The translations under genes were made by a program, and so were the position numbers. A stretch of 64,000 bases of DNA. Origin: Caulobacter sp. NIBR1757. Lineage in GTDB: Bacteria > Pseudomonadota > Alphaproteobacteria > Caulobacterales > Caulobacteraceae. Under the pieces are notes generated by a model. The model made no database searches. It worked only from the letters and a program-made list of their open reading frames with translations, and had not been told where the DNA came from. Of this stretch, positions 32,714-40,773 are shown in pieces. The stretch lies in NCBI RefSeq assembly GCF_027912495.1, contig NZ_CP115463.1:2802501-2866500 (forward strand). Reading direction: 5' to 3'. Numbering within the stretch: the stretch's first letter is position 1; every line of letters starts with the position of its first letter.

Positions 32714-33513
32714 GGAACGCGGTCCAGGATCAGGGTGGTCTGCACCCCGCCGCCGGGCGCCGGCCAGTCGATCCGCCAGCTGGGGCCGGCCCGCAACGCG
32801 CGGAAGGGGGCCGACAGTTGCGGGGCCGAGTTGACCGGCACGACGACGGTCTGCTCGCCGCTGTCGCCGGCGATCTCGAAAGCCAGGCCGCCGGCGTTGA
32901 GCGGCTTTTCGACGGCCAGGTGGAAGCGGCCCTGGCTGTCGGCCTTGCCCGCGCCCCGGGCGACGCGGTCGATGCGCAGGGACAGGCTGCTGGCGGCGCG
33001 GGCCGAGCCGGAGATGGAGGCGACGCCATCGCGGTCGAAGTCGATGGTCAGCAGGCGGGGCGTGTCGCTGCCGGCGCCGTAGACATAGGCGCTGACCCCC
33101 GGCCGCAGCTGGGCGGCGCGGCCGTCGGGCAGGATGGCGAGGTAGCCCAGCGACTGCACCTGGCGGTCCTTTTGCGGCGACATCGACAGGCCGAACAGGC
33201 GGACCTGCGACGAAGGAGCCAGGCGCGCCGTCCAGACGCCGGCGGCGCTGGCGGTGGCGTTGAACGTCTCGCCGGTCGGGGAACCGAGGCGCACGGCCGA
33301 GCCGGGCTGGGCCTGGCCGGTGAGCAGGATGGCGCCGTCCGGCTGGGCCTGGCTGGCGGTCAGGCTGGGAGGCTTGAGGTAGCCGGCGTCGGCGGCCGGA
33401 TCGGCGGGCGCCTTGGGGGCGTCGCCGCGCCAGGAGGCATCGCGCTCGCTCGGACCGCAGGCGGCCAGCGCCAGGGGAAGCAGAAGGGCGAGGTAGACCA
33501 ATGGTCGCGACAC
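32710..33513 (-). CDS. putative lipoprotein, unknown
   Basis: A 267-residue protein with a compact lipoprotein signal SRPLVYLALLLPLALAAC. Mature residues about 50-130 look like an Ig-like beta domain (LTASQAQPDGAILLTGQAQPGSAVRLGSPTGETFNATASAAGVWTARL), typical of Big_6-like adhesive or structural modules. A second beta-rich domain (LSLRIDRVARGAGKADSQGRFHLAVEKPL) shows the same G-x-F-x-L pattern. GTG 33513 gives the best signal; an ATG at 33552 would add 13 residues. It is translationally coupled to the ATM1-like exporter, so it may assist export in the periplasm. Confidence 0.75.
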   Translation of the reverse strand: MSRPLVYLALLLPLALAACGPSERDASWRGDAPKAPADPAADAGYLKPPSLTASQAQPDGAILLTGQAQPGSAVRLGSPTGETFNATASAAGVWTARLAPSSQVRLFGLSMSPQKDRQVQSLGYLAILPDGRAAQLRPGVSAYVYGAGSDTPRLLTIDFDRDGVASISGSARAASSLSLRIDRVARGAGKADSQGRFHLAVEKPLNAGGLAFEIAGDSGEQTVVVPVNSAPQLSAPFRALRAGPSWRIDWPAPGGGVQTTLILDRVP

Positions 33514-33604
33514 GATGCTTGAAACCCCAGACGGATAGGCCGAACATGTCATTTCGTGATTTTCCGGCGCGCCCGCAAGCGCGCCTTTTCTATCTGGGGA
33601 CGGC

Positions 33605-34222
33605 ATGTCCAAAACCACAGGCCCGGCCGGGGCCTCGATCGACAGTGTTTGCGTCTATTGCGGCTCGTCCAACGACGCCGATCCCGCCTTCCTGAAGTCG
33701 GCCGAGGATTTCGGCCGGCTGCTGGCGGCGGAGGACCTGAAGCTGGTCTATGGCGGCGGCGGGGTTGGCCTGATGGGCGCCTGCGCGCGCGGGGCGCATG
33801 ACGCCGGCGGCCGCGTGCTGGGCATCATCCCGACCTTCCTGATGGGCCGCGAGCAGCCGTTCGACGACGTCGAGACCGTGGTCGTGCAGAACATGCACGA
33901 ACGCAAGATGATGATGTTCGAGCGCTCGGACGCCTTCGTGGTGCTGCCCGGCGGCATCGGCACGCTGGAGGAGGTGGTCGAACTGCTCAGCTGGCAGCGC
34001 CTCGACCTGCACCGCAAGCCGCTGGTCTTCTACAACCCGCGCGACTTCTGGAAGCCGCTGTTCGAGCTGCTCTACCACACCATCACCGAGCGGCTGAGCC
34101 CGCCCGAGTTCGCCCATGCCTGGCGGGCCACCGACGACCTTGGCCAGATCACCCGGCTGATCGGCGAAATGGCGCAAGGGTTGGCTCCGGCGGCTGATGG
34201 CGACATCGAGGACAAAGTTTAG
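33605..34222 (+). CDS. LOG family protein (TIGR00730, nucleoside 5'-monophosphate phosphoribohydrolase-like)
   Basis: A 205-residue Rossmann-type protein. VCVYCGSSNDADPAF begins the fold; VYGGGGVGLMGACARGAHDAGG and VVLPGGIGTLEEVVELLSW contain the two family motifs, with catalytic E in the PGGxGTxxE block and R in the HERKMMMFERSDAFV region. Members hydrolyse cytokinin riboside monophosphates or purine/pyrimidine monophosphates to base plus ribose 5-phosphate. In bacteria the physiological substrate is usually AMP or another nucleotide. It is divergent from the lipoprotein/exporter operon. Confidence 0.92.
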   Translation: MSKTTGPAGASIDSVCVYCGSSNDADPAFLKSAEDFGRLLAAEDLKLVYGGGGVGLMGACARGAHDAGGRVLGIIPTFLMGREQPFDDVETVVVQNMHERKMMMFERSDAFVVLPGGIGTLEEVVELLSWQRLDLHRKPLVFYNPRDFWKPLFELLYHTITERLSPPEFAHAWRATDDLGQITRLIGEMAQGLAPAADGDIEDKV

Positions 34223-34322
34223 ACGCCAGCGTCCAGTTGAGCATTGACACCGTAGCAAAAGAAAACGTACCCGTGTTGCAGTGACCGGACTCCCACCGGT
34301 CGCGGGGATATGGAGAACTTCT

Positions 34323-34622
34323 ATGCGTGTGTTCCTGATCGGGGCGCTGGCCCTGACCGCCTGCGCCGGCGCCGCCAATGCCGCCGACGCCCAGCGGATC
34401 GACGGCTGGCTGACCCTGAAAACCAAGACGACCCGCGGCAACGTCATCGTCGACGGCGCCGTCTGGAGCTGCAAGGGCGACGTCTGCCGCGCCCCCAAGG
34501 TCAAGGCCCTGCCGGCCGACCAGCAGTGCCGGAAGCTGAAGGGCGAGCTGGGCGAAGTCACCGGCTTCGGCTATCGCGGCGCCAAGTTCAGCCTCGACGA
34601 ACTGGCGGCCTGCAACGCTTAA
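34323..34622 (+). CDS. small secreted cysteine-containing protein
   Basis: A 99-residue secreted protein: signal MRVFLIGALALTACAGAANA, mature part about 79 residues. Four cysteines (SCKGDVC, QQC, AAC) could form two disulfides: the W-S-C-x4-C-R-A-P-K-V-K-A-L-P pattern followed by DQQCRKL and a final DELAACNA is a layout I have seen in small exported Caulobacterales proteins of unknown function. The preceding 100 bases look like a standard promoter region, but no clear boxes are seen. A hairpin with T tail follows at 34716-34750. Confidence 0.75.
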   Translation: MRVFLIGALALTACAGAANAADAQRIDGWLTLKTKTTRGNVIVDGAVWSCKGDVCRAPKVKALPADQQCRKLKGELGEVTGFGYRGAKFSLDELAACNA

Positions 34623-34630
34623 GCGAAGCG

Positions 34631-34749
34631 CCCTTCTCCCGCGTAGTTTACCCTTGGGCGGGCCGGGCAGGCCCGACCCGAGGGGGAGAAGGTGGGCCCC
34701 GAAGGGGCTCGGATGAGGGCAGCACCGGCTCCGGCCGTGCTGCCCTTTT
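34631..34749. repeat. CTTCTCCC...GGGAGAAGG type element, copy 2
   Basis: Contains CCCTTCTCCC, GAGGGGGAGAAGGTGGGCCCCGAAGGGG and GGATGAGGGCAGCACCGG, in the same order as the left half of the element at 13990-14180. The right end is a terminator-like hairpin. Confidence 0.65.
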
Positions 34750-34750
34750 T
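34716..34750 (+). terminator. terminator-like hairpin inside the repeat
   Basis: Stem AGGGCAGCAC / GTGCTGCCCT plus an inner CGGC/GGCCG part, followed by five T. It would end the transcript of the small secreted protein gene, 94 bases after its stop. Confidence 0.7.
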
Positions 34751-34755
34751 CGTGT

Positions 34756-37338
34756 CTACGGCGCCTTCAGCCCGTAGCCGGCGAACTCCTCGTCGATGCC
34801 CGGATCCAGCTTCCTCGCCTCTGCGATGTCGGCCGCCGCGCCGGCCTTGTCGCCGGCGCCGGCCTTGGCCAGGGCGCGGCCGAACAGGGACTCGGCGCTG
34901 TCGGGACGGATGCCGGCCGCCTTGTCGTAGTCGGCGATGGAGTCGCTCCAGCGGCCCAGGCGCATCAGCACGAAACCGCGCGAGTCGAGGGTCGGGGCGT
35001 TGCGCGGCTCGACCTGCAGGGCCTTGTCGCAATCGCCGAGCGCCGCTTCCAGGGCGACGCCGTTGGTCGCCTGTTCCCAGCACAGGGCGTTGAGGTCGCC
35101 GGCGTCGCGGGCGGCGAGCTTGCGAGCGGTGACAAAGTCGGCCATCGCCGCCTCCTTCTTGCCCAGCCGCAGCAGGGTCCCGGCCCGCAGGGTGTAGAGG
35201 GTCGACTTGTCGTCATCGAGGCCGATGGCGGCGTTGTAGTCGGCCTCGGCCTTCGCATAGTCCTTGTTCTCGCGGTGCAGCCAGGCGCGGCTCTGCAGCG
35301 CGCCGACCGACTTGGGGTCTTCCTTGAGGGCCTTGTCCATGTCGGCGATGCGGCTGCCCCGATCAGCGGCCGACCAGCGGTAGCCGGGGGGCGCGACGAG
35401 GTAGACGTCGATCTTGCCCATCTCGGCCAGGGCCTTCTGGTTGGCCTCGGCCTCGCTGGCCGGGATTTCGGTCTGCAGGCTGCGGGTGCGGGTCTCCAGG
35501 GTGAAGACGCCGTCCTTGATCCCCGCCTTGCGCCAGAAGCTGTAGCCGGCGGTGACCTGGTCGATGTCCTTGCCTTCGCTGACATAGTCCTTGCCGCCGT
35601 CGGGCAGCTTGATGGTCTCGCGGTACCAGACGTGCAGCGGATGGGTGACCGCGAAGGGCGCGTCCTTGTTGTCGACCTCCTCCTCGCGCTTCCAGCTGGA
35701 GGGGCCGCCCAACTTGTGGCCGAAGGTCAGGTGCCTGGGGGCCGAGGACTCGTTCTTCTCGGTCCAGTCGAGGTTGGCCTTGCCCTCCATGCCGAGGATG
35801 TATTCGCCGGTCGCCTCGTCATAGCGGCTGGTGACCTTGTCGACCTCGGCGAAGTCGAAGACCGTGCCCCAGTACTTCTTGTAGGCCTTCTCCAGTTCCT
35901 CCGGCGGGGCGGCGTCGGCCGAAGCCTTGGCGGAGACAGCGTAGTCGCCGCGGAACCGCTGCTCGGCCTTCATCGGAGCCTTGGAGTAGAGGCCGCCCGA
36001 GGCGTCGATATCGAGCGTCAGGGCGGTGGTCGGCAGGGGGCTGGGCTCGACTCGAAGGGCCTCCAGGGCCGAGCCCTTGGCGCGCAGCGGCAGGGCCCAG
36101 GCGAATTCGGGAATGGCGACCTCGTCCAGCTTGCGGTCGCCGTTGCGGGTGCCGTCCAGCCAGTAGACCTTGCCGGCGATCTCGGCGCGGACGATGACGT
36201 GGTCGAACAGGCCGACCATGGGCAGGCGCGCATCGAGGCCATCGCCGAGGCTGGAGTGGACGACGGCCGGTTCGGCCTTGATGCCCAGCTGGCGCAGGAT
36301 GGCCAGCAGCAGGGCCGTCTTGCCCTTGCAGTCGCCATAGCGTCGCGACCACGTCATGTCGGCCTGGGCCGGGGTCAGGTTGCCCGCGTCCATGCCGAGG
36401 AAGACATAGCGGGTGCGTTCCTGGACCAGGGCCAGGGCCATGCCGGCCTGGACCTTGGGGTCGCTGGAGGCGGCGCGGATCTTGTCGATCTCGGGCTTGA
36501 GGCGCGAGCCGTCCTTGAGGGTGGCGGCGGTGTCGTAGAGCGGCGACAGCAGGGACGAGACCTGGGCCCAGTCCTTGAACTGGGTGAACTCCACCCCCCT
36601 GCCCCGCTGGAAGCGCGAGGGAGCGCCGGTCGGGGGCTTGTAGGGCTTCTGACCCTTGAGGTCGAAGATCAGCTCGGTCTCGCCCGAGGCCGTGCGGCCG
36701 ACCTTGGGCGGGTTCATGCCCTGGTCGAGGCGGTAGCGGATCGGCTTGGTCTTCGGGTCCCAGAGGACGCGCAGCTGGATCTGGTCGACCTGCTCGGTCG
36801 GCGGGGCGGGCAGATAGTTTTCGCTGAAGTCGCCGACGACGGCGTCCTTGCGGGTCAGGGTGAAGGCCAGGGTGACGATGTCTCCGACCTCCAGCCCCTC
36901 GGGCTGCATGGTGGCGGTCAGCACCCCGTCGAGCATGGCGTACTCGAGGCGGTTCTCACGGCGCAGGACCGTGAAGGCCTGGTCGGCGAGAACGTCGATG
37001 ACCTCGGTCCCGCGCTTGATCTCCAGCTTGTGGACGGTGAGCGTGGTGGAGTCCGGGTTCCACGGCAGGGCGATGGTGCCCATCGCCGACAGCCCCTGGG
37101 CCGTCTGGATGCGGATGACGCTCTCGATGTAGATGCTGTCGCCCTCAGGGCCGAAATGGACCTGTTCGTCGAGGCGCAACTGACGGAACGGGGCGCCGGT
37201 TACCGGGCTGTCGGTCTTCAGCGGCGGCAGCGGCTTGACCCAGGCGGGGGCCTTGTCGAGCACGGGTTCGGGCGCGGCTATTGCCGCTGTCGCGAACAGG
37301 CTGACAGCGCCGATGATACCGGCAAACAACGACCGCAT
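34756..37338 (-). CDS. DUF3857/transglutaminase-like domain protein with TPR tail
   Basis: An 860-residue exported protein. Signal MRSLFAGIIGAVSLFATAAIA; a DUF3857 beta domain (about 45-245); and a transglutaminase-like core with WSRRYGDCKGKTALLLAIL (Cys about 336), LFDHVIVRAEI and YWLDGTRNGD, giving an intact Cys-His-Asp triad. A long beta domain (about 450-640) follows, and three or so TPR units lie at the C-terminus (LQSRAWLHRENKDYAKAEADYNAAI, GFVLMRLGRWSDSIADYDKAA). Such proteins are thought to be periplasmic proteases or cross-linkers; the role is undefined. It is a single gene, with nothing coupled to it. Confidence 0.88.
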   Translation of the reverse strand: MRSLFAGIIGAVSLFATAAIAAPEPVLDKAPAWVKPLPPLKTDSPVTGAPFRQLRLDEQVHFGPEGDSIYIESVIRIQTAQGLSAMGTIALPWNPDSTTLTVHKLEIKRGTEVIDVLADQAFTVLRRENRLEYAMLDGVLTATMQPEGLEVGDIVTLAFTLTRKDAVVGDFSENYLPAPPTEQVDQIQLRVLWDPKTKPIRYRLDQGMNPPKVGRTASGETELIFDLKGQKPYKPPTGAPSRFQRGRGVEFTQFKDWAQVSSLLSPLYDTAATLKDGSRLKPEIDKIRAASSDPKVQAGMALALVQERTRYVFLGMDAGNLTPAQADMTWSRRYGDCKGKTALLLAILRQLGIKAEPAVVHSSLGDGLDARLPMVGLFDHVIVRAEIAGKVYWLDGTRNGDRKLDEVAIPEFAWALPLRAKGSALEALRVEPSPLPTTALTLDIDASGGLYSKAPMKAEQRFRGDYAVSAKASADAAPPEELEKAYKKYWGTVFDFAEVDKVTSRYDEATGEYILGMEGKANLDWTEKNESSAPRHLTFGHKLGGPSSWKREEEVDNKDAPFAVTHPLHVWYRETIKLPDGGKDYVSEGKDIDQVTAGYSFWRKAGIKDGVFTLETRTRSLQTEIPASEAEANQKALAEMGKIDVYLVAPPGYRWSAADRGSRIADMDKALKEDPKSVGALQSRAWLHRENKDYAKAEADYNAAIGLDDDKSTLYTLRAGTLLRLGKKEAAMADFVTARKLAARDAGDLNALCWEQATNGVALEAALGDCDKALQVEPRNAPTLDSRGFVLMRLGRWSDSIADYDKAAGIRPDSAESLFGRALAKAGAGDKAGAAADIAEARKLDPGIDEEFAGYGLKAP

Positions 37339-37521
37339 GGATATCCCCCGGGAGTGACGCGTACTGACAGGTCAGCTTGCGCGATGGCGGGATGGGCCGC
37401 AAGCAGAGGATGCGGAACTTCTCGTGATGTGGAGGCTGGAAGAGGGCGCGGCCCTTGGCCGCCTACAGCGCATGCAACCGTTCGCTCCGGCCGTGGGAGC
37501 GCCGTCGATCAGGCGGAAACC

Positions 37522-37553
37522 AAAGCCGCCGGTCCATCAGAACCGGCGGCTTT
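37522..37553 (-). terminator. rho-independent terminator after dksA
   Basis: Perfect hairpin AAAGCCGCCGGT / ACCGGCGGCTTT with an 8-base loop, 8 bases beyond the dksA stop on the minus strand. Confidence 0.85.
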
Positions 37554-37560
37554 ACAAAGA

Positions 37561-37989
37561 TCAGTCGTCCCGGTGAACCCGCTCGCGGCGTTCGTGCCGC
37601 TCCTGGGCCTCGAGGCTCAGGGTGGCCACGGGCCGCGCGTCGAGACGCGCCAGACCGATCGGCTCCCCCGTTTCCTCGCAGTAGCCATAGGACTGGTCCT
37701 CGATGCGGCGAAGAGCTTCGTCGATCTTGGAAATCAGTTTCCGTTGGCGATCCCGGGTCCGCAGCTCAAGAGCCCGGTCCGTCTCGGACGTGGCGCGATC
37801 GGCCAGGTCCGGATGGTTCTCAGTCTCCTTCTGGAGAATGGCCACCGTTTCGCGAGATTCGCGAAGGATGTCCTCTTTCCAGGCGAGCAGCTTGTTTCGG
37901 AAATACTCGAGCTGACGCTCGTTCATGAACTCCTCGTCCTCGGAAGGACGATAGTCCGCTGGCACTTTAAGAACCGTAGCCGCCGTCAT
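37561..37989 (-). CDS. dksA: RNA polymerase-binding transcription factor DksA
   Basis: A 142-residue DksA/TraR protein, which binds the RNA-polymerase secondary channel and works with ppGpp. The N-terminal coiled-coil (MNERQLEYFRNKLLAWKEDILRES...LADRATSETDRALELRTRDRQRKLISKIDEALRRIEDQSYGYC) carries the conserved tip residues D-R-A (LADRATSE). Of the four zinc-finger cysteines only YGYC remains: the others are replaced as in C-EETGEPIGLARLDARPVATLSLEAQERHE, the alphaproteobacterial variant. The ATG at 37989 is followed closely by fliX, read in the same direction upstream. It lies beside flagellar genes as in Caulobacter. Confidence 0.95.
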   Translation of the reverse strand: MTAATVLKVPADYRPSEDEEFMNERQLEYFRNKLLAWKEDILRESRETVAILQKETENHPDLADRATSETDRALELRTRDRQRKLISKIDEALRRIEDQSYGYCEETGEPIGLARLDARPVATLSLEAQERHERRERVHRDD

Positions 37990-38082
37990 TGACGCCTCAC
38001 GCCCCACTACCCCGCTCACAGCGAGCGGGGCCTTATAGCAAAACGGGTAGGCCAGACAATGAACGTCGTGTTTGACGTGCGT

Positions 38083-38517
38083 TCATGCCGCCATTTTCGC
38101 GCGCTGGAGTTTAGCCAACTCCACGGCCGCCCGCATTTCGATCTCGTCGAGAACCCCCTCCAGGCCGGGATCCTCGGTGTTTTCCCGCTGGTCGCGGACC
38201 ACGCGCATCAAATGATCGAGATGGCTCTCGGAGACCTCTCCGTCGATCACCGCCATCTTCAGGTCATCCAGCACATCAAGGATGCGGCCGGCCCGGCCGA
38301 CCGCCTTGCGGCGGCGTTCCAGCGGGCCGTCCGTCTGCTGCAGGGCCAGCAGCGCGTCCAAAGAAGCGACGCCGGTGACGCCCGCCGCCCGGGCCATCGG
38401 GGCGGCCGATCCGGCGGCGCCCACCGCCGGCAGGTTGAAGGAGGATCCGCCGGCCGGCGCCCGCGCGCCCGAGGGGCCGCCGCTCGCCGCTGGTCCACTG
38501 GTTCTGCCGACCTTCAT
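38083..38517 (-). CDS. fliX: flagellar assembly regulator FliX
   Basis: A 144-residue protein matching FliX, the trans-acting factor that couples class II flagellar assembly to class III/IV expression through FlbD in Caulobacter. The N-terminus (MKVGRTSGPAASG) is low-complexity Gly/Ala/Pro-rich; the C-terminal half is helical with SLDALLALQQTDGPLERRRKAVGRAGRILDVLDDLKMAVIDGEVSESHLDHL, the conserved core. GGGGAG precedes the ATG at 38517. The gene is divergent from flgI, sharing a 177-base region with a sigma54-like promoter and a 15-bp palindrome. Confidence 0.9.
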   Translation of the reverse strand: MKVGRTSGPAASGGPSGARAPAGGSSFNLPAVGAAGSAAPMARAAGVTGVASLDALLALQQTDGPLERRRKAVGRAGRILDVLDDLKMAVIDGEVSESHLDHLMRVVRDQRENTEDPGLEGVLDEIEMRAAVELAKLQRAKMAA

Positions 38518-38625
38518 AAGACTCCCCGACATGTGAGGCCCGACTCTGGGTCCGACCGCTTGCGGTATGGTTAATGCCGGGCAAATTCTGCCGCCGGCCC
38601 GGCTTGCCCAGCGTCTGCTCGCTGT

Positions 38626-38640
38626 ATTTGTTGAACAAAT
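38626..38640. promoter_or_regulatory. 15-bp palindrome ATTTGTTGAACAAAT between fliX and flgI
   Basis: A perfect dyad (7-bp arms, 1-base centre) directly upstream of the sigma54-like -24 box. Possible binding site of a flagellar regulator; identity unknown. Confidence 0.45.
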
Positions 38641-38644
38641 CGTC

Positions 38645-38660
38645 TGGCCCGGTTCTGGCA
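38645..38660 (+). promoter_or_regulatory. sigma54-type promoter of flgI
   Basis: TGGCCC, five bases, TGGCA matches the -24 GG / -12 GC pattern TGGCAC-N5-TTGC with the invariant spacing. Predicted start near 38671, 24 bases before the flgI ATG. Caulobacter rod/ring genes of this class use sigma54 with FlbD, which fits. Confidence 0.6.
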
Positions 38661-38694
38661 CTCCCCTCCTCTCGTGCGCACGAGGTGGAGTTTC

Positions 38695-39795
38695 ATGCAG
38701 CGTCTTCTGATCGCGACCCTTCTGATCTTCGGCCTGAGCCTTTCCGGTGAAGCCTTCGCGGCGTCGCGGATCAAGGACATCGTCGAGGTCGAAGGCATGC
38801 GCGAGAACGTCCTGGTCGGCGTCGGCCTGGTCGTCGGCCTGAACGGCACCGGCGACAATCTGCGCAACGTGCCCCAGGCCAAGCAGAGCCAGGAGGCGAT
38901 GCTGGAGCGACTGGGCGTCAACATCCGCGACGCCAACCTCAATTCCAAGAACGTCGCCTATGTCACGGTCACCGCCAAGCTGCCGCCCTTCGCCGCCGCC
39001 GGCAGCCCCATCGACGTGACGGTCAGCTCCATGGGCGACGCCAAGAGCCTGCTGGGCGGCACCCTGATCGTCACCCCCCTGCTGGGCGCCGATGGCCAGG
39101 CCTACGCCGTGGCGCAGGGCACGGTGCAGACGGGCTCGGTGTCGGCAAGCGGCGCCTCGGGCTCCTCGATCAGCAAGGGCGTGCCGACCTCGGGCCGGAT
39201 CGCCGGTGGAGCCATCATCGAACGGGAGCTGGGCTTCCAGATGGCCAACATGGGCCAGGTCCGCCTGACCCTGCGCAATCCCGACTTCACCACCGCCCGC
39301 CGTATCGCCGACGTCATCAACGCCAAGTATCCGGGCACGGCCAACGCCGACAACCCGACCATCGTCACTCTGCGCCCGCCGATCGGGGCCGGCATCGTGC
39401 CCTTCGTCACCGCCATCGAGAGCATGATGGTCGAGCCGGACACCGGCGCGCGGGTGATCATCGACGAGGTCTCCGGCGTCATCGTCATGGGCGAGCAGGT
39501 CCGGGTCAGCACCGTCGCCATCGCCCAGGGCAACCTGACCATCACCGTCCAGGAGAGCCCGGCGGTCAGCCAGCCGGCGCCCTTCAGCCGCGGCCAGACC
39601 GCTGTCGTTCCGCAGTCCGCCGTGGCGGTCGAGGAGGAAAAGGGCCGCCAGTTGATCACCCTGAAAAGCGGCGCCTCGCTGTCGAGCCTGGTGGCCGGGC
39701 TCAACGCCCTCGGCGTCACCCCCCGCGACATGATCTCCATCCTGCAAGCCATCAAGGCCGCCGGCGCCCTGCAAGCCGATATCGAGGTGATGTGA
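38695..39795 (+). CDS. flgI: flagellar basal-body P-ring protein FlgI
   Basis: A 366-residue periplasmic protein that builds the P ring around the flagellar rod in the peptidoglycan layer. Signal peptide MQRLLIATLLIFGLSLSGEAFA; then the invariant start ASRIKDIVEVEGMRENVLVGVGLVVGLNGTGD; conserved blocks NVAYVTVTAKLPPFAAAGSPIDVTVSSMGDAKSLLGGTLIVTPLLGADG and VIIDEVSGVIVMGEQVRVSTVAIAQGNLTI; and C-terminal ALGVTPRDMISILQAIKAAGALQADIEV. First gene of flgI-cheL-flbY, linked by one-base and 11-base overlaps. GGTGGAG is close to the ATG. Confidence 0.98.
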   Translation: MQRLLIATLLIFGLSLSGEAFAASRIKDIVEVEGMRENVLVGVGLVVGLNGTGDNLRNVPQAKQSQEAMLERLGVNIRDANLNSKNVAYVTVTAKLPPFAAAGSPIDVTVSSMGDAKSLLGGTLIVTPLLGADGQAYAVAQGTVQTGSVSASGASGSSISKGVPTSGRIAGGAIIERELGFQMANMGQVRLTLRNPDFTTARRIADVINAKYPGTANADNPTIVTLRPPIGAGIVPFVTAIESMMVEPDTGARVIIDEVSGVIVMGEQVRVSTVAIAQGNLTITVQESPAVSQPAPFSRGQTAVVPQSAVAVEEEKGRQLITLKSGASLSSLVAGLNALGVTPRDMISILQAIKAAGALQADIEVM

Positions 39796-40118
39796 TGAGC
39801 GGACCGATCACCGCTCCCGTCGATGTGATGCTGGGCCAGGCCCCGGCGCTCGACATGGCGCGCTCGAAGGTCAAGCAGAGCGCCCAGAATTTCGAGTCCA
39901 GCTTTCTCTCCGTGATGCTCGCCCAGATGTTCAAGGGCGTCGAGACCGAGGCCCCGTTCGGCGGCGGCCAGGGCGAAGAGATGTTCAAGTCGTTCTTCAC
40001 CGACGCGGTGGCCAAGCAGGTCTCCAGGTCGGGCGGCGTCGGCCTGGCGGCCAGTGTCGAGCGCGAGATGTTGAAGATGCAGGGTCTGGAAGACACAGGA
40101 GTTCCCAATGGCGCTTGA
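39795..40118 (+). CDS. cheL: rod-binding protein (FlgJ N-terminal type, CheL)
   Basis: A 107-residue protein equal to the rod-binding (capping) domain of FlgJ without the muramidase half, as usual in Alphaproteobacteria, where it is often annotated as CheL. The core AQNFESSFLSVMLAQMFKGVETEAPFGGGQGEEMFKSFFTDAVAKQVSRSGGVGLAASVEREML carries the family pattern. It guides rod assembly in the periplasm, although no signal peptide is present; export through the flagellar apparatus is likely. The ATG shares a base with the flgI stop (TGATG), and it overlaps flbY by 11 bases. Confidence 0.92.
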   Translation: MSGPITAPVDVMLGQAPALDMARSKVKQSAQNFESSFLSVMLAQMFKGVETEAPFGGGQGEEMFKSFFTDAVAKQVSRSGGVGLAASVEREMLKMQGLEDTGVPNGA

Positions 40119-40548
40119 CGCCCACGACGCCGCCGATCGGGTCGGCCAGCTGATCATCCTCACCGAGCGCCTGACCGGTCTGATCGCCGACCAGGCCCTG
40201 GCCTTCGAGCAGCGCCGGCCGCAGGCGGCCGCGGCGCAGTTGGAAGAGACCTCGCGCCTCGCCAACCTCTATCGCCACGAGTCGTCGCGGGTGCGCAGCC
40301 AGCCGGGGCTGATCGCCGGGGCCCCGATGGACCAGCGACTGGCGCTGATGCGGGCGACGGAAGCCTTTGACTCGGTGCTGGCCCGCCAGGGTCGCGCCCT
40401 GGAGGCGGCCCGCACGGTCACCGAAGGCCTGGTCAAGGCCATCGCCGACGAGGTGGTGGCCCAGCGCAGCGCCGGCCCGGGCTATGGTCCCGGCGCGACC
40501 GCGGTCGGCGCCGACGCCCGCGCCATCACCCTGAACCGCTCGGCCTAG
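40108..40548 (+). CDS. flbY: flagellar protein FlbY (FlgN-like chaperone type)
   Basis: A 146-residue helical protein in the position of flbY in Caulobacter (third gene after flgI). Sequence: AADRVGQLIILTERLTGLIADQALAFEQRRPQAAAAQLEETSRLANLYRHESSRVRSQPGLI, with the helical heptads expected of an export chaperone for hook-associated proteins. The C-terminus is Gly/Ala-rich and ends NRSA. Assignment rests on operon position and general sequence likeness. It overlaps the end of cheL by 11 bases and converges on a very small gene by 4 bases. Confidence 0.85.
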   Translation: MALDAHDAADRVGQLIILTERLTGLIADQALAFEQRRPQAAAAQLEETSRLANLYRHESSRVRSQPGLIAGAPMDQRLALMRATEAFDSVLARQGRALEAARTVTEGLVKAIADEVVAQRSAGPGYGPGATAVGADARAITLNRSA

Positions 40549-40685
40549 AGAGAGCGCTCGGTCGCGACCTGTTGGTGGGCGCCCTGGGCTTCCTGCCGCG
40601 CCGAGGCCGCTCCGGCGGCAATGGCCAGGGCCGAGCAGAGTGCGGCGATCAGGCCCTTGGCGATGTTCGACTTCAGGTCGGTCAT
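40545..40685 (-). CDS. 46-residue exported or single-span small protein
   Basis: MTDLKSNIAKGLIAALCSALAIAAGAASARQEAQ..., a basic start, a hydrophobic stretch of 18 residues or so with an AxA-type cleavage site, then a short polar tail ending TERSL. AGGGGACGCGG stands correctly before the ATG at 40685. It is too short for annotation pipelines that use long cut-offs, but start, SD and signal make it plausible. Its last 4 bases overlap flbY from the other strand. Not recognised. Confidence 0.5.
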   Translation of the reverse strand: MTDLKSNIAKGLIAALCSALAIAAGAASARQEAQGAHQQVATERSL

Positions 40686-40773
40686 CCGCGTCCCCTTTTT
40701 GGCATACAAACGCGCCAGGGTCGGAAGCGGCTGACCCAGCCGATCGTTCCTCGGCAAGGGGAACAAAGCCTGG

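Noticed and set aside
30875..33547. 890-residue fusion version of the ABC exporter
   Set aside because: The N-terminal 270 residues are an out-of-frame reading of the coupled lipoprotein gene; TTG at 32713 is the sensible start.
35275..37992. Long plus-strand open frame (905 codons) opposite the DUF3857 protein
   Set aside because: It lacks recognisable domains and mirrors the third-codon GC of the minus-strand gene, which has an intact transglutaminase triad.
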